A DNA stretch of 64,000 nucleotides from Photorhabdus luminescens subsp. luminescens (GTDB taxonomy: Bacteria; Pseudomonadota; Gammaproteobacteria; Enterobacterales; Enterobacteriaceae): assembly GCF_001083805.1 (NCBI RefSeq), contig NZ_JXSK01000001.1, forward strand, positions 62,001 through 126,000. Reading direction: 5' to 3'. The notes below the pieces were generated by a model. It saw only the letters and a list, made by a program, of their open reading frames with translations, was not told the DNA's origin and searched no databases. The number at the start of each line of letters is the position of its first letter. The stretch's first letter is position 1. This document shows positions 45,734 through 55,630 of this stretch, in pieces. The position numbers and the translations under genes were made by a program.

Positions 45734-45912
45734 AATTTATCCTCTGTTAAATTAAAGGTTAGGCGATACTAACTATTAGCTGGATAGTGACATTTTGCAA
45801 TAGCTTAGTTGATTAAATTTATATTTTGAGCGTTTAGACTAAATATGTTTTGCGACAAAAGGCACTTATTTAGAGTCCGATCACAAAATAGTAAGTAAAA
45901 ATATTCCTAAAG
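45734..45912. repeat. Duplicated upstream region, copy A
   Basis: Copy A aligns with 47101-47276 in the same orientation. Shared words include ATTAAAGGTTA, TACTAACTATTAGC, ATTTTGCAATA, ATTAAATTT, TATTTTGAGCG and TCACAAAATA in the same order and spacing. It lies upstream of the Tat-leader gene. With the fossil at 45650-45733 it is what remains of an ancestral promoter plus radical SAM gene duplication. The rest of the 520-bp gap 45513-46035 holds nothing else I recognise. Confidence 0.85.
45773..45800 (-). promoter_or_regulatory. Putative promoter A for the repeat-protein/NRPS operon
   Basis: On the minus strand TTGCAA (45800-45795), a 16-bp spacer and TAATAG (45778-45773) match exactly in sequence and spacing between the two duplicated copies. 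The conserved CTAATAGTTAGTA over the -10 is partly palindromic and could be an operator. From here the leader to the Tat-leader gene would be about 250 nt. Confidence 0.5.
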
Positions 45913-46035
45913 AAGAATAAAACCTTTCCTTGATTACCACCTCATTCAATAAAAATTGGCTAGTCGAAAAAGCGTTATTTTGGCGATATTCGTTAGTAAT
46001 AACGTTAAAATATGGATGAGATCCTGTCGTATTTT

Positions 46036-47100
46036 TCATTCCTCAGTTAAGTTAACGGCATTTTTTTCTGCTGAGTAGTAGATGAGATCCAGTCTTTCTT
46101 TAGCATTAAATTTCTTCATCACGGGAATGATTTCTTTGTGATAATTATCTAACAGATTGCGGCGTGTTCCTTCGTCTTTATGCAAATGAGCACAGGCTTG
46201 GCAGGGGTGAACGATTTTTTCCAGATTAATGTTGCTATCCAACGGGCGATATTTTTTTAGGATCTTATACGGCCCTTCTGTTCTTAACCATACTTTCATA
46301 AAGTCTTCTTCCTGACTTTTAAAAAGCTGAGATACATCTCCTCCTTGCAAACGGCCAAGTTTCATTTCAGGGATATGCTCCAATGTCAGCCCACAGCAAG
46401 CGGAAATTTCACCATGTGGTGTCAATACAATATTTTCGAAGACTTGATCGCATCCTTTTGCCAGTTGCTGATCCCGGTTTGGAACATCTTTCCGTTCTTC
46501 GCTGGTGTCATAAAACGGCATCCAGGTATTTCGTTGTAAATTAATCTTGTTTTGTTCTTTCAGGCGTTTAATGACCGGGTTCTGGGTGATTTGCGTCGCA
46601 ATGGCGGAATCAGCGGTATCCTGCTCTACGGTAATCAGGGTTGTAATGTTTTGTTCGGCCAATGCTTCCGCCGCGGCAACTACGCTGTCAAGGGGAATCC
46701 ATTCACTGTGATCTTTTCCTGTGCTGATGTTCATCTCTGTGATGCCGGCATCTATTAAATCTTGGGCTATTTTTTGCGCCTTTTCTCTATTTTTTCCCCA
46801 ATAACCGTTAGTCACGCAACGAGTTAATAAGCCGTGATCTGAGGCAAAGCGAATGGCTTCAATCAGATCTTTACCTAGCAGGAAACATTCACCGCCACTG
46901 AAAACCACGAGCTTTAAACCTGGAAAATTAGCTTTGGAGTGTGCAATAAATTGTTTAATTTCATCCAGGCTTAAACGCGCTTTTACCGAGGGGTTACATT
47001 CAAAACAACACTCTTTGCAAGCTGCATTGCAAGTATATGTTGTGATCACGGTGGCAGTATTCGGATATTGTTCCCAATACCCAGGAGGAAAGCATGACAT
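46036..47100 (-). CDS. Radical SAM enzyme with C-terminal cysteine clusters (peptide-modifying type)
   Basis: The 354-residue protein has the SAM/4Fe-4S motif C24-x3-C28-x2-C31 (TYTCNAACKECC), a GGE strand (LVVFSGGECF, near 67-72) and VTNGYW. Extra cysteines lie at KGCDQVF, SACCGL and HPCQACAHLH, consistent with SPASM-like auxiliary clusters. AGGGG precedes the ATG. Such enzymes often epimerise or cross-link ribosomal peptides. The nearest candidate substrate is the repeat protein at 44502-45512. It is transcribed divergently from the dihydroxybenzoate genes. Confidence 0.85.
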   Translation of the reverse strand: MSCFPPGYWEQYPNTATVITTYTCNAACKECCFECNPSVKARLSLDEIKQFIAHSKANFPGLKLVVFSGGECFLLGKDLIEAIRFASDHGLLTRCVTNGYWGKNREKAQKIAQDLIDAGITEMNISTGKDHSEWIPLDSVVAAAEALAEQNITTLITVEQDTADSAIATQITQNPVIKRLKEQNKINLQRNTWMPFYDTSEERKDVPNRDQQLAKGCDQVFENIVLTPHGEISACCGLTLEHIPEMKLGRLQGGDVSQLFKSQEEDFMKVWLRTEGPYKILKKYRPLDSNINLEKIVHPCQACAHLHKDEGTRRNLLDNYHKEIIPVMKKFNAKERLDLIYYSAEKNAVNLTEE

Positions 47101-47276
47101 AATTTACCCCTGTTGGATTAAAGGTTATACGTTACTAACTATTAGCAGTATGATTTTATTTTGCAATATATTTAGATAATTAAATTTGTATTTTGAGCGC
47201 TTGCGCTAAGTATGGTTTGTTACGAAATGCATTTATTTAGAAGCGGCTCACAAAATAAAGTTCGAAATATTTCTGG
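47101..47276. repeat. Duplicated upstream region, copy B
   Basis: Copy B is the partner of 45734-45912. It begins immediately before the radical SAM start codon and includes its ribosome site. Similarity to the other locus continues into the coding sequence (see the fossil at 45650-45733). Confidence 0.85.
47139..47166 (-). promoter_or_regulatory. Putative promoter B for the radical SAM gene
   Basis: TTGCAA (47166-47161), a 16-bp spacer and TAATAG (47144-47139) on the minus strand are identical in layout to promoter A. The -10 is about 39 bp before the ATG. I found no Fur-box-like sequence here or in front of the dihydroxybenzoate genes. Confidence 0.5.
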
Positions 47277-47353
47277 TTGAGGATAAAGTAAATGTGCATA
47301 AACAGTAATCGACTATTGTTAACACATTGAATATTATTGTAAGGAATAAAATC

Positions 47354-48973
47354 ATGTCTATTGAATTTACACCCTGGCCGTCTGAGTTAGCAGAACGTTA
47401 TCGTGAAAAGGGTTATTGGCTTGGTAAGCCCTTAACTGACATACTTTATAAACAATGTCAGATACAACCTGAAGCAATTGCGATTATTTGCGGTGATCGT
47501 AAATTTAGTTATCATCAACTTGATCAACAATCTTCTGCATTAGCGACAAATTTAACGTTAGCGGGAATAAAAAGAGGTGATACTGCCATTGTACAATTGC
47601 CAAATATAGCTGAATTTTATATTACATTTTTTGCGCTACTGAAAATGGGTGTAGTACCTATTAATGCATTGTTTAGCCATAATAAATTAGAGTTACTTGC
47701 TTATGCACAGCAAATTGATCCAAGTCTGGTTGTACTTTCGTCAGAGCATCCACTTTTGCAGAATGATGATTTCCTGGAACAATTAAAAATAGATTGTCCA
47801 CGGCTGAGAAATATCGTCATTGATGGCCGCAAAATACAATATACCAATGAATTAAAACCGTGGTTAGAGTCAACAAATTTACCTTTGAATTTTGAGGTGA
47901 CACGTTCAGATGAGGTCGCTTTTTTTCAACTTTCAGGTGGGAGTACAGGAACACCTAAATTAATTCCAAGGACGCATGACGATTACTATTATAGCGTAAG
48001 ACGCAGTGTTGAAATTTGTGAGCTGACACCACAAACCCGTTATCTTTGTGCTTTACCTGCGCAACATAATTATCCGTTGAGTTCTCCGGGGGCGCTTGGC
48101 GTATTTTATGCTGGCGGTTGTCTCATATTAGCAACAGATCCTGGGCCGACGACTTGCTTTCCACTAATAGGTGAACATAAAGTCACAATGACTTCACTGG
48201 TGCCATCGGCTGTGGCGTTATGGATTCAGGCGATTCGGAAATATGAATATTCACTGGAAAGCCTTAGGCTATTACAAGTTAGTGGAGCAAAGTTAAGTGA
48301 AAGTGTGGCGCGAGTGATACCGAAACTTTTTTCGTGTAAGTTGCAACAGATTTTTGGTATGGCTGAAGGGTTGGTATGTTATACCCGGCTTAATGACGAT
48401 GATGAACGTATATTTACCACTCAGGGGCGCCCAATGAGTGAAGATGATGAGGTGCGTATCGTTGATGATAACGGCAATATACAAGCGCCAGGTTCGGCAG
48501 GTATGTTAATCGTTCGTGGACCATATACATTCCGGGGATATTATAAAAGTCCAGAGCACAATTCGAAGGTATTCGACAAAGAAGGTTTTTATTATTCCGG
48601 TGATTTGGCCTATATGACTAAAGAGGGTGATATATGTATAGTCGGACGTGAGAAAGATCAAATTAATCGCGGTGGTGAAAAAATTGCTCCGGAAGAAATT
48701 GAATCTTTGCTACTCAAACATGAAAGTGTTATCCATAGCGCTTTAGTTTCGATGCCTGATCCTTTAATGGGAGAAAAAAGCTGTGCTTTTATTGTGGCGG
48801 CTGATCCGAATATAAACGCATTACAACTGAGAAAATATTTAAGAGGGCTAGGAATCGCTGAATATAAATTGCCTGATCGTTTTGAGATTATTGATGTTAT
48901 GCCTGTTACACCGGTCGGAAAGATTGATAAACGATTATTGAGAAAACTCATTCGAGACAAATTAGAAAATTAA
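47354..48973 (+). CDS. 2,3-Dihydroxybenzoate-AMP ligase (EntE/DhbE-like)
   Basis: The protein has 539 residues from the ATG at 47354 (MSIEFTPWPSELAERYREKGYW), with AAGGA eight bases upstream. It is close to EntE: FQLSGGSTGTPKLIPRTHDDY, MAEGLVCYTRLNDDDE, the hinge GREKDQINRGGEKIAPEEIE, and the A10 lysine in VTPVGKIDKR. It activates 2,3-dihydroxybenzoate and should load the stand-alone ArCP at 36263. First of three plus-strand genes. Confidence 0.92.
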   Translation: MSIEFTPWPSELAERYREKGYWLGKPLTDILYKQCQIQPEAIAIICGDRKFSYHQLDQQSSALATNLTLAGIKRGDTAIVQLPNIAEFYITFFALLKMGVVPINALFSHNKLELLAYAQQIDPSLVVLSSEHPLLQNDDFLEQLKIDCPRLRNIVIDGRKIQYTNELKPWLESTNLPLNFEVTRSDEVAFFQLSGGSTGTPKLIPRTHDDYYYSVRRSVEICELTPQTRYLCALPAQHNYPLSSPGALGVFYAGGCLILATDPGPTTCFPLIGEHKVTMTSLVPSAVALWIQAIRKYEYSLESLRLLQVSGAKLSESVARVIPKLFSCKLQQIFGMAEGLVCYTRLNDDDERIFTTQGRPMSEDDEVRIVDDNGNIQAPGSAGMLIVRGPYTFRGYYKSPEHNSKVFDKEGFYYSGDLAYMTKEGDICIVGREKDQINRGGEKIAPEEIESLLLKHESVIHSALVSMPDPLMGEKSCAFIVAADPNINALQLRKYLRGLGIAEYKLPDRFEIIDVMPVTPVGKIDKRLLRKLIRDKLEN

Positions 48974-48995
48974 TTAATGACATGAAGGTATTAAA

Positions 48996-49649
48996 ATGAC
49001 CATTCCATCATTGAAAAATTATATGCTACCTCAGCCGAAAGATTTTCCAGGTAATGAAGCATCCTGGTTATTCGAGCCTCATAAGGCAATTTTACTTATT
49101 CATGACATGCAGGACTATTTCTTGCAATTTTTCGGTAATAATAGCCCTTTAGTTAATCAATTAATTGAAAATATCCATTTGTTGAAAGTATTTTGTAAAG
49201 AAAAACAGATTCCCATTATATATACGGCACAGCCTAAAGTACAAAGTGATGAAGAGCGCGCATTACTTAATGATATATGGGGGGGGGGCTTGAATAGATC
49301 ACCCCATTTACAGAATATTAGCCATGCTTTAGCCCCTGATAACGATGATATTGTGATAGTTAAGTGGCGTTATAGTGCATTCCAACGCTCTTCGTTAGAA
49401 AAAAATATGAAAGACTTAGGAAGGGATCAATTAATTATTTGTGGGGTATATGGGCATATTGGTTGTATGATTACTGCGGTTGATGCATTCATGAGAGATA
49501 TAAAGCCTTTTTTAGTGGGTGATGCGATAGCTGATTTTACGCTAGAAGATCATCTCATGGCTTTAAAATATGTTGCTAAAAGGTCAGGAATGGTTGTGAG
49601 TACTAAAGAAATAATTTCATCAGTAAATTTCGATAAATCGGATTTATAA
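48996..49649 (+). CDS. Isochorismatase (EntB N-domain type, no carrier domain)
   Basis: The 217-residue protein matches the isochorismatase half of EntB/Dhb[35 protein letters not shown] (catalytic Asp), [14 protein letters not shown] (Lys) and [17 protein letters not shown]. It stops before the ArCP domain that EntB carries; that domain is encoded 12.5 kb away at 36263. It yields 2,3-dihydro-2,3-dihydroxybenzoate and pyruvate. It sits 22 bp after the ligase gene. The sequence has a run of nine G near 49280, a possible slippage site, but the frame is intact. Confidence 0.92.
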   Translation: MTIPSLKNYMLPQPKDFPGNEASWLFEPHKAILLIHDMQDYFLQFFGNNSPLVNQLIENIHLLKVFCKEKQIPIIYTAQPKVQSDEERALLNDIWGGGLNRSPHLQNISHALAPDNDDIVIVKWRYSAFQRSSLEKNMKDLGRDQLIICGVYGHIGCMITAVDAFMRDIKPFLVGDAIADFTLEDHLMALKYVAKRSGMVVSTKEIISSVNFDKSDL

Positions 49650-49692
49650 AAATTGCATAATAAATCGCTATTAAAATTAAAGAAGAAATAAA

Positions 49693-50463
49693 ATGAAAAA
49701 TAAACAAAATTTACAAATGGATTTTAGCCATAAGACTGTCTGGGTAACTGGCGCGGCACGCGGCATTGGTGAACAAATTGCCCGTGATTTTACCGCGCTT
49801 GGCGCTAATGTAATAGGTTTCGATCGCGTATTTGAGCAAGATAATTTGCCTTATAAATGTATACAACTCGATATCAGCGATCCAGAAAAGGTCGAAATGA
49901 TTTGTTCCCAGCAACTGGCTATCTCAGCTAAATTAGATGTGCTGGTTAATGCTGCCGGTATATTGCAATTGGGAAATATTGATGAGTTAAATATTAGTGA
50001 CTGGCATCGTTGCATTAATGTTAATGCTTCTGGGGCTTTTTATCTATTTCGTTCAGTGATTCCCCATTTTAAACGTCAGCGCAGCGGCAATATTATTAGT
50101 GTCAGCTCTAATGCGGCACATGTTCCACGTATGAGAATGGCGGCTTATTGCGCATCAAAATCAGCACTGACAAGTTTAACGCATTGTGTTGGGTTAGAAC
50201 TGGCGCCATTTGGTGTGCGTTGTAATGTTGTATCGCCCGGTTCGACGGATACGCTTATGCAGCGTTCTATGTGGAAAACCGATGATGATGAAAAAAATAC
50301 AATTAACGGGTATCCTGAGCAATATAAATTAGGTATTCCTCTCGGTAAGATTGCAAACGTTAATGAAATTTCACATACCGTACTTTTCTTGTCTTCTGAT
50401 TTGGCAAGCCATATCACGCTACAGGATATTGTGGTTGATGGTGGTGCGACGTTAGCTTGTTAA
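49693..50463 (+). CDS. 2,3-Dihydro-2,3-dihydroxybenzoate dehydrogenase (EntA-like)
   Basis: The 256-residue short-chain dehydrogenase has VTGAARGIGEQIA (NAD binding), VNAAGIL, SSNAAHVPRMRMAAYCASKSA (Ser, Tyr, Lys catalytic set) and VSPGSTDTLMQRSMW, which are EntA-type features. It completes 2,3-dihydroxybenzoate synthesis. No isochorismate synthase (EntC) gene is in the window, so isochorismate must come from elsewhere. Confidence 0.92.
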   Translation: MKNKQNLQMDFSHKTVWVTGAARGIGEQIARDFTALGANVIGFDRVFEQDNLPYKCIQLDISDPEKVEMICSQQLAISAKLDVLVNAAGILQLGNIDELNISDWHRCINVNASGAFYLFRSVIPHFKRQRSGNIISVSSNAAHVPRMRMAAYCASKSALTSLTHCVGLELAPFGVRCNVVSPGSTDTLMQRSMWKTDDDEKNTINGYPEQYKLGIPLGKIANVNEISHTVLFLSSDLASHITLQDIVVDGGATLAC

Positions 50464-50550
50464 TAGTTTGAATTAATACGAGAATACCGGTCATGTCTGT
50501 AACATAAGGAAAAATTGCCCTAGCCTGATGGAATTAGGGTGTTGAAGTTT

Positions 50551-51003
50551 ATGAGCCATCTCGATCCTACTTTACTGGTGCTGCTAGTGTTGGCAGCACT
50601 GGGTATCATCAGCCACAACATGACTGTCACGCTTGCAATGCTGCTCTTGCTGGTTATCCGTATAACGCCGCTGAATCATTTTTTCCCGTGGGTGGAAAAA
50701 TATGGGCTGACTATCGGTGTGCTTATTTTGACCGTGGGCGTTATGGCGCCGATCGCCAGTGGAAAAATTACGGTACAAGCTGTCCTCAACTCGTTTATGA
50801 ATTGGAAATCGTTACTTGCGATAGTGATAGGGGTATTAGTGTCATGGTTAGGTAGCCGGGGTGTTTCACTCATGTCTCATCAGCCATCAACAGTTGCTGG
50901 TTTACTGGTGGGGACGGTATTGGGTGTAGCCTTGTTTAAAGGTGTTCCTGTGGGACCGCTGATTGCCGCGGGGATTTTGTCACTGTTGATTGGTAAATCA
51001 TAG
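50551..51003 (+). CDS. UPF0756 membrane protein (YeaL family)
   Basis: The protein has 150 residues from the ATG at 50551, with four or five hydrophobic helices. It is colinear with E. coli Yea[41 protein letters not shown] and [21 protein letters not shown]. Function unknown. It ends 5 bp before tmcA. Confidence 0.88.
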   Translation: MSHLDPTLLVLLVLAALGIISHNMTVTLAMLLLLVIRITPLNHFFPWVEKYGLTIGVLILTVGVMAPIASGKITVQAVLNSFMNWKSLLAIVIGVLVSWLGSRGVSLMSHQPSTVAGLLVGTVLGVALFKGVPVGPLIAAGILSLLIGKS

Positions 51004-51008
51004 CCGTT

Positions 51009-53090
51009 ATGTCGCCAGAACAACTGAGTGTGATACAGACGGAAATGCAGCAGCAAGGGTTACGTCGTTTGCTGGTGTTGAGTGGAGATTATCATTGGTG
51101 CTATTTACAGGCTAATGAATTACAGCGGAAATTTACCGGTGATTGGTTATGGATTTCTTATCGTAAACAGAACGCTGTGTTGCCAGAAAAGGCGGTCAGT
51201 TTATTAGGTCAGGAATATCTGCACGGCATATTTGACGCTACCGAAGGTTTTAATGCGGAAGCGTTGGCGATATTGGCAGGCACACTAAAAGCCGGAAGTT
51301 GGTTGGTGATGATGGTTCCAGCTTGGCGCCAATGGCGTTATCAACCCGATAAGGATAGCGCACGTTGGAACGAACAGTTAGATGCTATTCCAACGCCGCA
51401 TTTTGTTCAGCATATTCAGCAGCAAATTGTTAGCGATCCGCAAGTTTTGCTATGGCGGCAAAATGATCCCCTATGCACCCCTGAATTTCCGCAGTCTGAA
51501 TTTCCACAGTATAATTCGTGGCAATATGGTTCGTGGCAACTGCCTGATGGCAATCCAACTGCCAGCCAGCAGGCCATTTTGGCGCGACTTTTGCGGGCAA
51601 ATCAGGGGGTATGGGTCATTACTGCTCCAAGAGGACGGGGTAAATCGGCACTTGCAGGTATGTTAATGCAGCAATGGCAAGGAAATTGCTGGTTAACTGC
51701 ACCGGCAAAGGCGACAACTGAAGTTATCAGGTGCTATGCGAGGGAAAAGGGAAAATTCTGGTCCGTAGATAATTTGCTCAAATATTGTAGACAAAATAGC
51801 GTGTCAGATATTGATTGGTTGCTTATTGATGAAGCCGCTGCTATTCCAATGCCTCAATTATCTGAATTGATCAGCTATTTTCCCCGAATATTGTTGACCA
51901 CAACTGTGCAGGGATATGAAGGTACAGGGCGCGGATTTTTACTTAAATTTTGTGTAGGAATTCCTGATAGCCATATCCTGAACCTGACGGCCCCTGTGCG
52001 TTGGGCTGAAAATGATCCATTGGAAAACTGGTTAGAAAGCGCCTTACTGTTTGAGGATGCAATTCCGGTCAATAATTCTGATAAGACGATCCGTTATCAC
52101 ATCTATCATCAGCAACAATGGATTAAACAGCCTAAATTACTGAGGCAGTTTTACGGCATATTAACCAGTGCTCACTACAAAACTTCACCTTTGGATTTAC
52201 GGCGTTTACTTGATGCTAAAGGTATGCAATTTATTGCCGCTCTTGGAAATAATGCCTTAATGGGGGCTTTATGGATGGTTGAAGAAGGCGGATTGTCGCT
52301 TGAGTTAGCCCATGAAATATGGGCAGGCAGGCGTCGTCCAAGGGGAAATTTGGTTGCTCAATCGTTAGCGGCCCATAGCGGTTTACCCCAGGCGGCGGTT
52401 TTGAAATCTCAACGGATCAGCCGGGTTGCTGTACCGGCTAATTATCGCAGACAAGGTATTGCTCAGGGAATGATCGCGTATCAACGGGAAAGGGCAGAAA
52501 AACAAGGCGTGGATTTTATTTCTGTTAGCTTTGGTTATACCGCGGAGCTTTGGGAATTATGGCGGAAATGCGGCTTCCAATTAGTGCGAATGGGAACTCA
52601 TTTGGAAGCCAGTAGTGGTTGTTATACGGCAATGGCTATTTTTCCTCTGAGTGAACAGGGGATTGCTCTGGCGATTCAAGCTCAGCAACAGCTTGCTCGT
52701 GATGCACATTGGCTAGAATCTCAGATTGGGTTTGGTTTGCCTGTTGATTACCAGACTGACCATCATCTCAATCGGTATGATTGGCAGGAACTGTCAGGTT
52801 TTGCATTCGCTTACCGACCGTTTTCCGCTTCATTACCGGCTTTGCAACGATTGTTGCTGAACAGTGATTTGCCGTTGATTGCGCTGAGAAATCATCTCCA
52901 GCAGGAAATGAGTGTTGAACAATGCATCGCCGTATTGAAGTTGAATGGCTATAAAGCATTAATGCAACTCTGGCGGCAAGAAACCGCACAGGCGTTGTCA
53001 AGTCTCGATAAGAAACTTGCCAAAGAGTGGCAAGCGTGGACTACGGCTTTTTCTGCGGCCAATCATCTTCATCATCCCACTTGCTATTAA
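51009..53090 (+). CDS. tmcA: tRNA(Met) cytidine acetyltransferase
   Basis: The 693-residue protein has an N-terminal DUF1726 domain, a RecD-like helicase domain with Walker [16 protein letters not shown] and Walker [16 protein letters not shown], a GNAT domain ([18 protein letters not shown]) and a tRNA-binding C-terminus. It makes N4-acetylcytidine at the wobble base of elongator tRNA-Met. Its last 50 bp overlap the convergent ypfN. Confidence 0.95.
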   Translation: MSPEQLSVIQTEMQQQGLRRLLVLSGDYHWCYLQANELQRKFTGDWLWISYRKQNAVLPEKAVSLLGQEYLHGIFDATEGFNAEALAILAGTLKAGSWLVMMVPAWRQWRYQPDKDSARWNEQLDAIPTPHFVQHIQQQIVSDPQVLLWRQNDPLCTPEFPQSEFPQYNSWQYGSWQLPDGNPTASQQAILARLLRANQGVWVITAPRGRGKSALAGMLMQQWQGNCWLTAPAKATTEVIRCYAREKGKFWSVDNLLKYCRQNSVSDIDWLLIDEAAAIPMPQLSELISYFPRILLTTTVQGYEGTGRGFLLKFCVGIPDSHILNLTAPVRWAENDPLENWLESALLFEDAIPVNNSDKTIRYHIYHQQQWIKQPKLLRQFYGILTSAHYKTSPLDLRRLLDAKGMQFIAALGNNALMGALWMVEEGGLSLELAHEIWAGRRRPRGNLVAQSLAAHSGLPQAAVLKSQRISRVAVPANYRRQGIAQGMIAYQRERAEKQGVDFISVSFGYTAELWELWRKCGFQLVRMGTHLEASSGCYTAMAIFPLSEQGIALAIQAQQQLARDAHWLESQIGFGLPVDYQTDHHLNRYDWQELSGFAFAYRPFSASLPALQRLLLNSDLPLIALRNHLQQEMSVEQCIAVLKLNGYKALMQLWRQETAQALSSLDKKLAKEWQAWTTAFSAANHLHHPTCY

Positions 53091-53229
53091 GATCCCGATG
53101 AGGAGGCAGTTCCGGTTTATTGTCCAGAAATTTTTTCACATCCAGGCGGCGTAACTCTTTAATGGCATTGAGAATAACGCCAACCAATAAAATTAAGATA
53201 ACCCACCAGTAATCAGCTAACCATTGCAT
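53041..53229 (-). CDS. ypfN: UPF0370 small membrane protein YpfN
   Basis: The 62-residue protein has one N-terminal transmembrane helix ([20 protein letters not shown]) and an acidic tail ending [11 protein letters not shown], matching E. coli YpfN, which also lies by tmcA and dapE. Its ATG shares a base with the stop of the M15 peptidase gene (TAATG). Function unknown. Confidence 0.9.
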   Translation of the reverse strand: MQWLADYWWVILILLVGVILNAIKELRRLDVKKFLDNKPELPPHRDLNSKWDDEDDWPQKKP

Positions 53230-53906
53230 TAGGTTGTCTCCTGCTCAACGTGGAGGTAATTTTCAAATATATAAGGTAAGTTGGCCGATAACCAGTCAAT
53301 GCCTGCGATGTCATGTTGTTGCCATACATTCAATAACAACTGTTGAGTCAGCAATTTTTCCAATTGTTTGGCTAATGGTTGGTAGCTGATATGCCACGGT
53401 TCATAAGCGACGCCGCTATTGTGACCGACAAAAGGACGGTAAAAACCGAAATGGGCCATATTCTCGGTTAACCAGCGAGTTAATGGCTCAAAATAACCGC
53501 CATGTTCATATTCCCAAGGTTCCAGTAATAACTTCTGGTTATTCGGTAACATCGTTGGATCATAGATATCCAGATCTGTTCCCCAATGGTGGCGGCTACC
53601 ACCGGGCAGGGCAGACCAACGAAGAATTGCCTTACAGCGTTCTCCTTCTGATAACTGAGTGATATCCATTGGTTGGCTGTTTTCATCCAATATAGGGCGT
53701 TCACCACGGAATTTCCCATTCCAGATAGCTTGCTGGCGCTGAAAATCACGGAATGTGCTGGCTGGTTGCAGATTAATTCCGGCTTTTTCAGCGGCTTGTC
53801 GCATGGCAAGAAAAGCATTAGCGGCTTTTGGTTGTAATCGGTGATTGCCAGAGAGAGAAATCAAGTGACCAGTAGCCAGACCGGTTAACATATTTGCTGT
53901 GATCAC
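53229..53906 (-). CDS. M15-family D-Ala-D-Ala carboxypeptidase-like protein
   Basis: The 225-residue protein has the VanY/M15B zinc motifs: [14 protein letters not shown] (His and Asp) and YEPWHIS (Glu, His). No signal peptide is evident, so it may act in the cytoplasm on recycled peptidoglycan peptides, or use another route out. It overlaps dapE by 4 bp and ypfN by 1 bp, so it is embedded in the dapE operon. Confidence 0.87.
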   Translation of the reverse strand: MITANMLTGLATGHLISLSGNHRLQPKAANAFLAMRQAAEKAGINLQPASTFRDFQRQQAIWNGKFRGERPILDENSQPMDITQLSEGERCKAILRWSALPGGSRHHWGTDLDIYDPTMLPNNQKLLLEPWEYEHGGYFEPLTRWLTENMAHFGFYRPFVGHNSGVAYEPWHISYQPLAKQLEKLLTQQLLLNVWQQHDIAGIDWLSANLPYIFENYLHVEQETT

Positions 53907-55030
53907 TGGATTAACTGCTCCATAACGCGTTGATAAATCCGGCTGAGTTGTTGCAGATCGGCGGCGCTGACGGATTCATTAACTTTATGAATTGTTGCGT
54001 TTAGTGGCCCCAATTCGATAACTTGAGCGCCCATCTGAGCAATAAATCGCCCATCGGATGTACCACCACTGGTAGATAATTCAGGTTGATAGCCACAATA
54101 TTGGTCTATTGCCTGTATGACAGCATTGACTAACTCACCTTTGGCTGTCAGGAAAGGTTGGCCTGGCAGTATCCAATCGATCGTGTAATTCAGGTGGTGA
54201 TTCTTTAGGATAGTTTCAACTTGTTCACGGATTTGGCTATCAGTCAGTTCTGTACTGAAACGGAAATTAAATTGAACTTGCATCTTCCCAGGGATCACAT
54301 TATGGCTGCCTGTTCCGGCATGAATATTGGCAATTTGCATGCTGGTTGCCGGGAAAAATTCATTTCCGTCGTCCCAATGTGTATTGACCAGCGTCTGTAA
54401 AGCGGGAAGAGCACGATGGATTGGGTTATCAGCTAAGTGCGGATAGGCAACGTGGCCTTGAATACCGTGGACAGTGAGATTCGCAGTAAGAGAACCTCGA
54501 CGACCATTTTTCACCATATCGCCAAGGCGATGCTGGCTAGAAGGTTCACCGATCAGGCAATAATCTAATCGTTCATTGCGGGACATCAAGGCTTCAACCA
54601 CTTTAACGGTGCCGTGGGTGGCTTTCGCTTCCTCATCTGAAGTAATAAGGAAAGCCAGCCGACCGCGGTGGTTGGGATGAGCGGCAACAAAACGTTCAGC
54701 CGCGATGACCATAGCAGCCAGTGAGCCTTTCATATCCGCCGCTCCCCGGCCATATAACATGCCATTACGGATAGTTGGCTCAAATGGAGGATGTTCCCAC
54801 TGAGATTCATCGCCCGCCGGGACGACATCCGTGTGCCCGGCAAAGGCTAACGTTGGGCCTGTGCCGCGATAGGCCCAAAAATTGTTTGTATCGCCAAAGG
54901 GCATCCGCTCAATGGTAAAGCCAATAGCTTGCAAGTGGGCGATCATAATATCTTGGCAACCTTTGTCGTCCGGGCTGACAGAGGGTTGCTTGATGAGTTG
55001 TTGCGCAAGTTCAATTACAGGACAAGTCAT
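53903..55030 (-). CDS. dapE: N-succinyl-diaminopimelate desuccinylase
   Basis: The protein has 375 residues from the ATG at 55030 ([20 protein letters not shown]), with GAGG eight bases upstream; the longer frame is not DapE-like. The M20 metal ligands are visible in [26 protein letters not shown] and [12 protein letters not shown]. Lysine/DAP pathway. It starts 1 bp after yffB ends. Confidence 0.96.
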   Translation of the reverse strand: MTCPVIELAQQLIKQPSVSPDDKGCQDIMIAHLQAIGFTIERMPFGDTNNFWAYRGTGPTLAFAGHTDVVPAGDESQWEHPPFEPTIRNGMLYGRGAADMKGSLAAMVIAAERFVAAHPNHRGRLAFLITSDEEAKATHGTVKVVEALMSRNERLDYCLIGEPSSQHRLGDMVKNGRRGSLTANLTVHGIQGHVAYPHLADNPIHRALPALQTLVNTHWDDGNEFFPATSMQIANIHAGTGSHNVIPGKMQVQFNFRFSTELTDSQIREQVETILKNHHLNYTIDWILPGQPFLTAKGELVNAVIQAIDQYCGYQPELSTSGGTSDGRFIAQMGAQVIELGPLNATIHKVNESVSAADLQQLSRIYQRVMEQLIQ

Positions 55031-55031
55031 T

Positions 55032-55418
55032 TCAAAGTGCCTCAGCAAAAAATTGCTGATATTCATCCACTTTATAACCTAATAGGCAATCACCTTTTGC
55101 AGAAATTAATAGTGGACGTTTAATAATAGCGGGTTGTTCCAGCATCAACGCTTTTGCCGCGTCAGCATTATTAATTGTCGCTCGCTGTTGATCGGTTAGT
55201 TTACGCCAAGTTGTACCACGGGTGTTAATCAATGATTCCCAACCAAGTTTGTCAATAAATGACTGTAAAAGCGCGGCATTGAGTCCATCAACACGATAAT
55301 CATGAAACAGGTAAGTAATTTCTTGCTCTTCCAGCCAACGACGGGCTTTTTTTATCGTGTCGCAATTCTTAATCCCATAGAGAGTAAAAGCGGGTTGAGA
55401 AGATTTATCCAACATCAT
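55032..55418 (-). CDS. yffB: ArsC/Spx-family protein YffB
   Basis: The 128-residue thioredoxin-fold protein has the CxxxK-like site [16 protein letters not shown] and the end [14 protein letters not shown]. It matches E. coli YffB, immediately upstream of dapE as here. Probably glutathione-dependent thiol chemistry; substrate unproven. Two adjacent ATG codons make the exact start ambiguous by one residue. Confidence 0.9.
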   Translation of the reverse strand: MMLDKSSQPAFTLYGIKNCDTIKKARRWLEEQEITYLFHDYRVDGLNAALLQSFIDKLGWESLINTRGTTWRKLTDQQRATINNADAAKALMLEQPAIIKRPLLISAKGDCLLGYKVDEYQQFFAEAL

Positions 55419-55585
55419 TTAACAGATCCTTAAAGAAAATTTAAATACCTAAACATAATGCTGGAAAATGCTAGTTTTATCCAGATGATATCCTGATTTT
55501 TATTACCGGAGAGGAGGCTCAATTTGGTTGACTTGTTTCATACAGAGTATTTGCTACATAACATTTGCTACATAAACAACGTAAG

Positions 55586-55619
55586 AGCCGCTCCTTGATA
55601 ATAAACTCAAGGAGCGGCT
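55586..55619. terminator. Strong hairpin downstream of narP
   Basis: AGCCGCTCCTTGA (55586-55598) pairs perfectly with TCAAGGAGCGGCT (55607-55619) around an 8-nt loop, between divergent yffB and the 3' end of narP, so it serves narP. No proper T-tract follows on the minus strand. Confidence 0.6.
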
Positions 55620-55630
55620 TGGGAGAAGTA

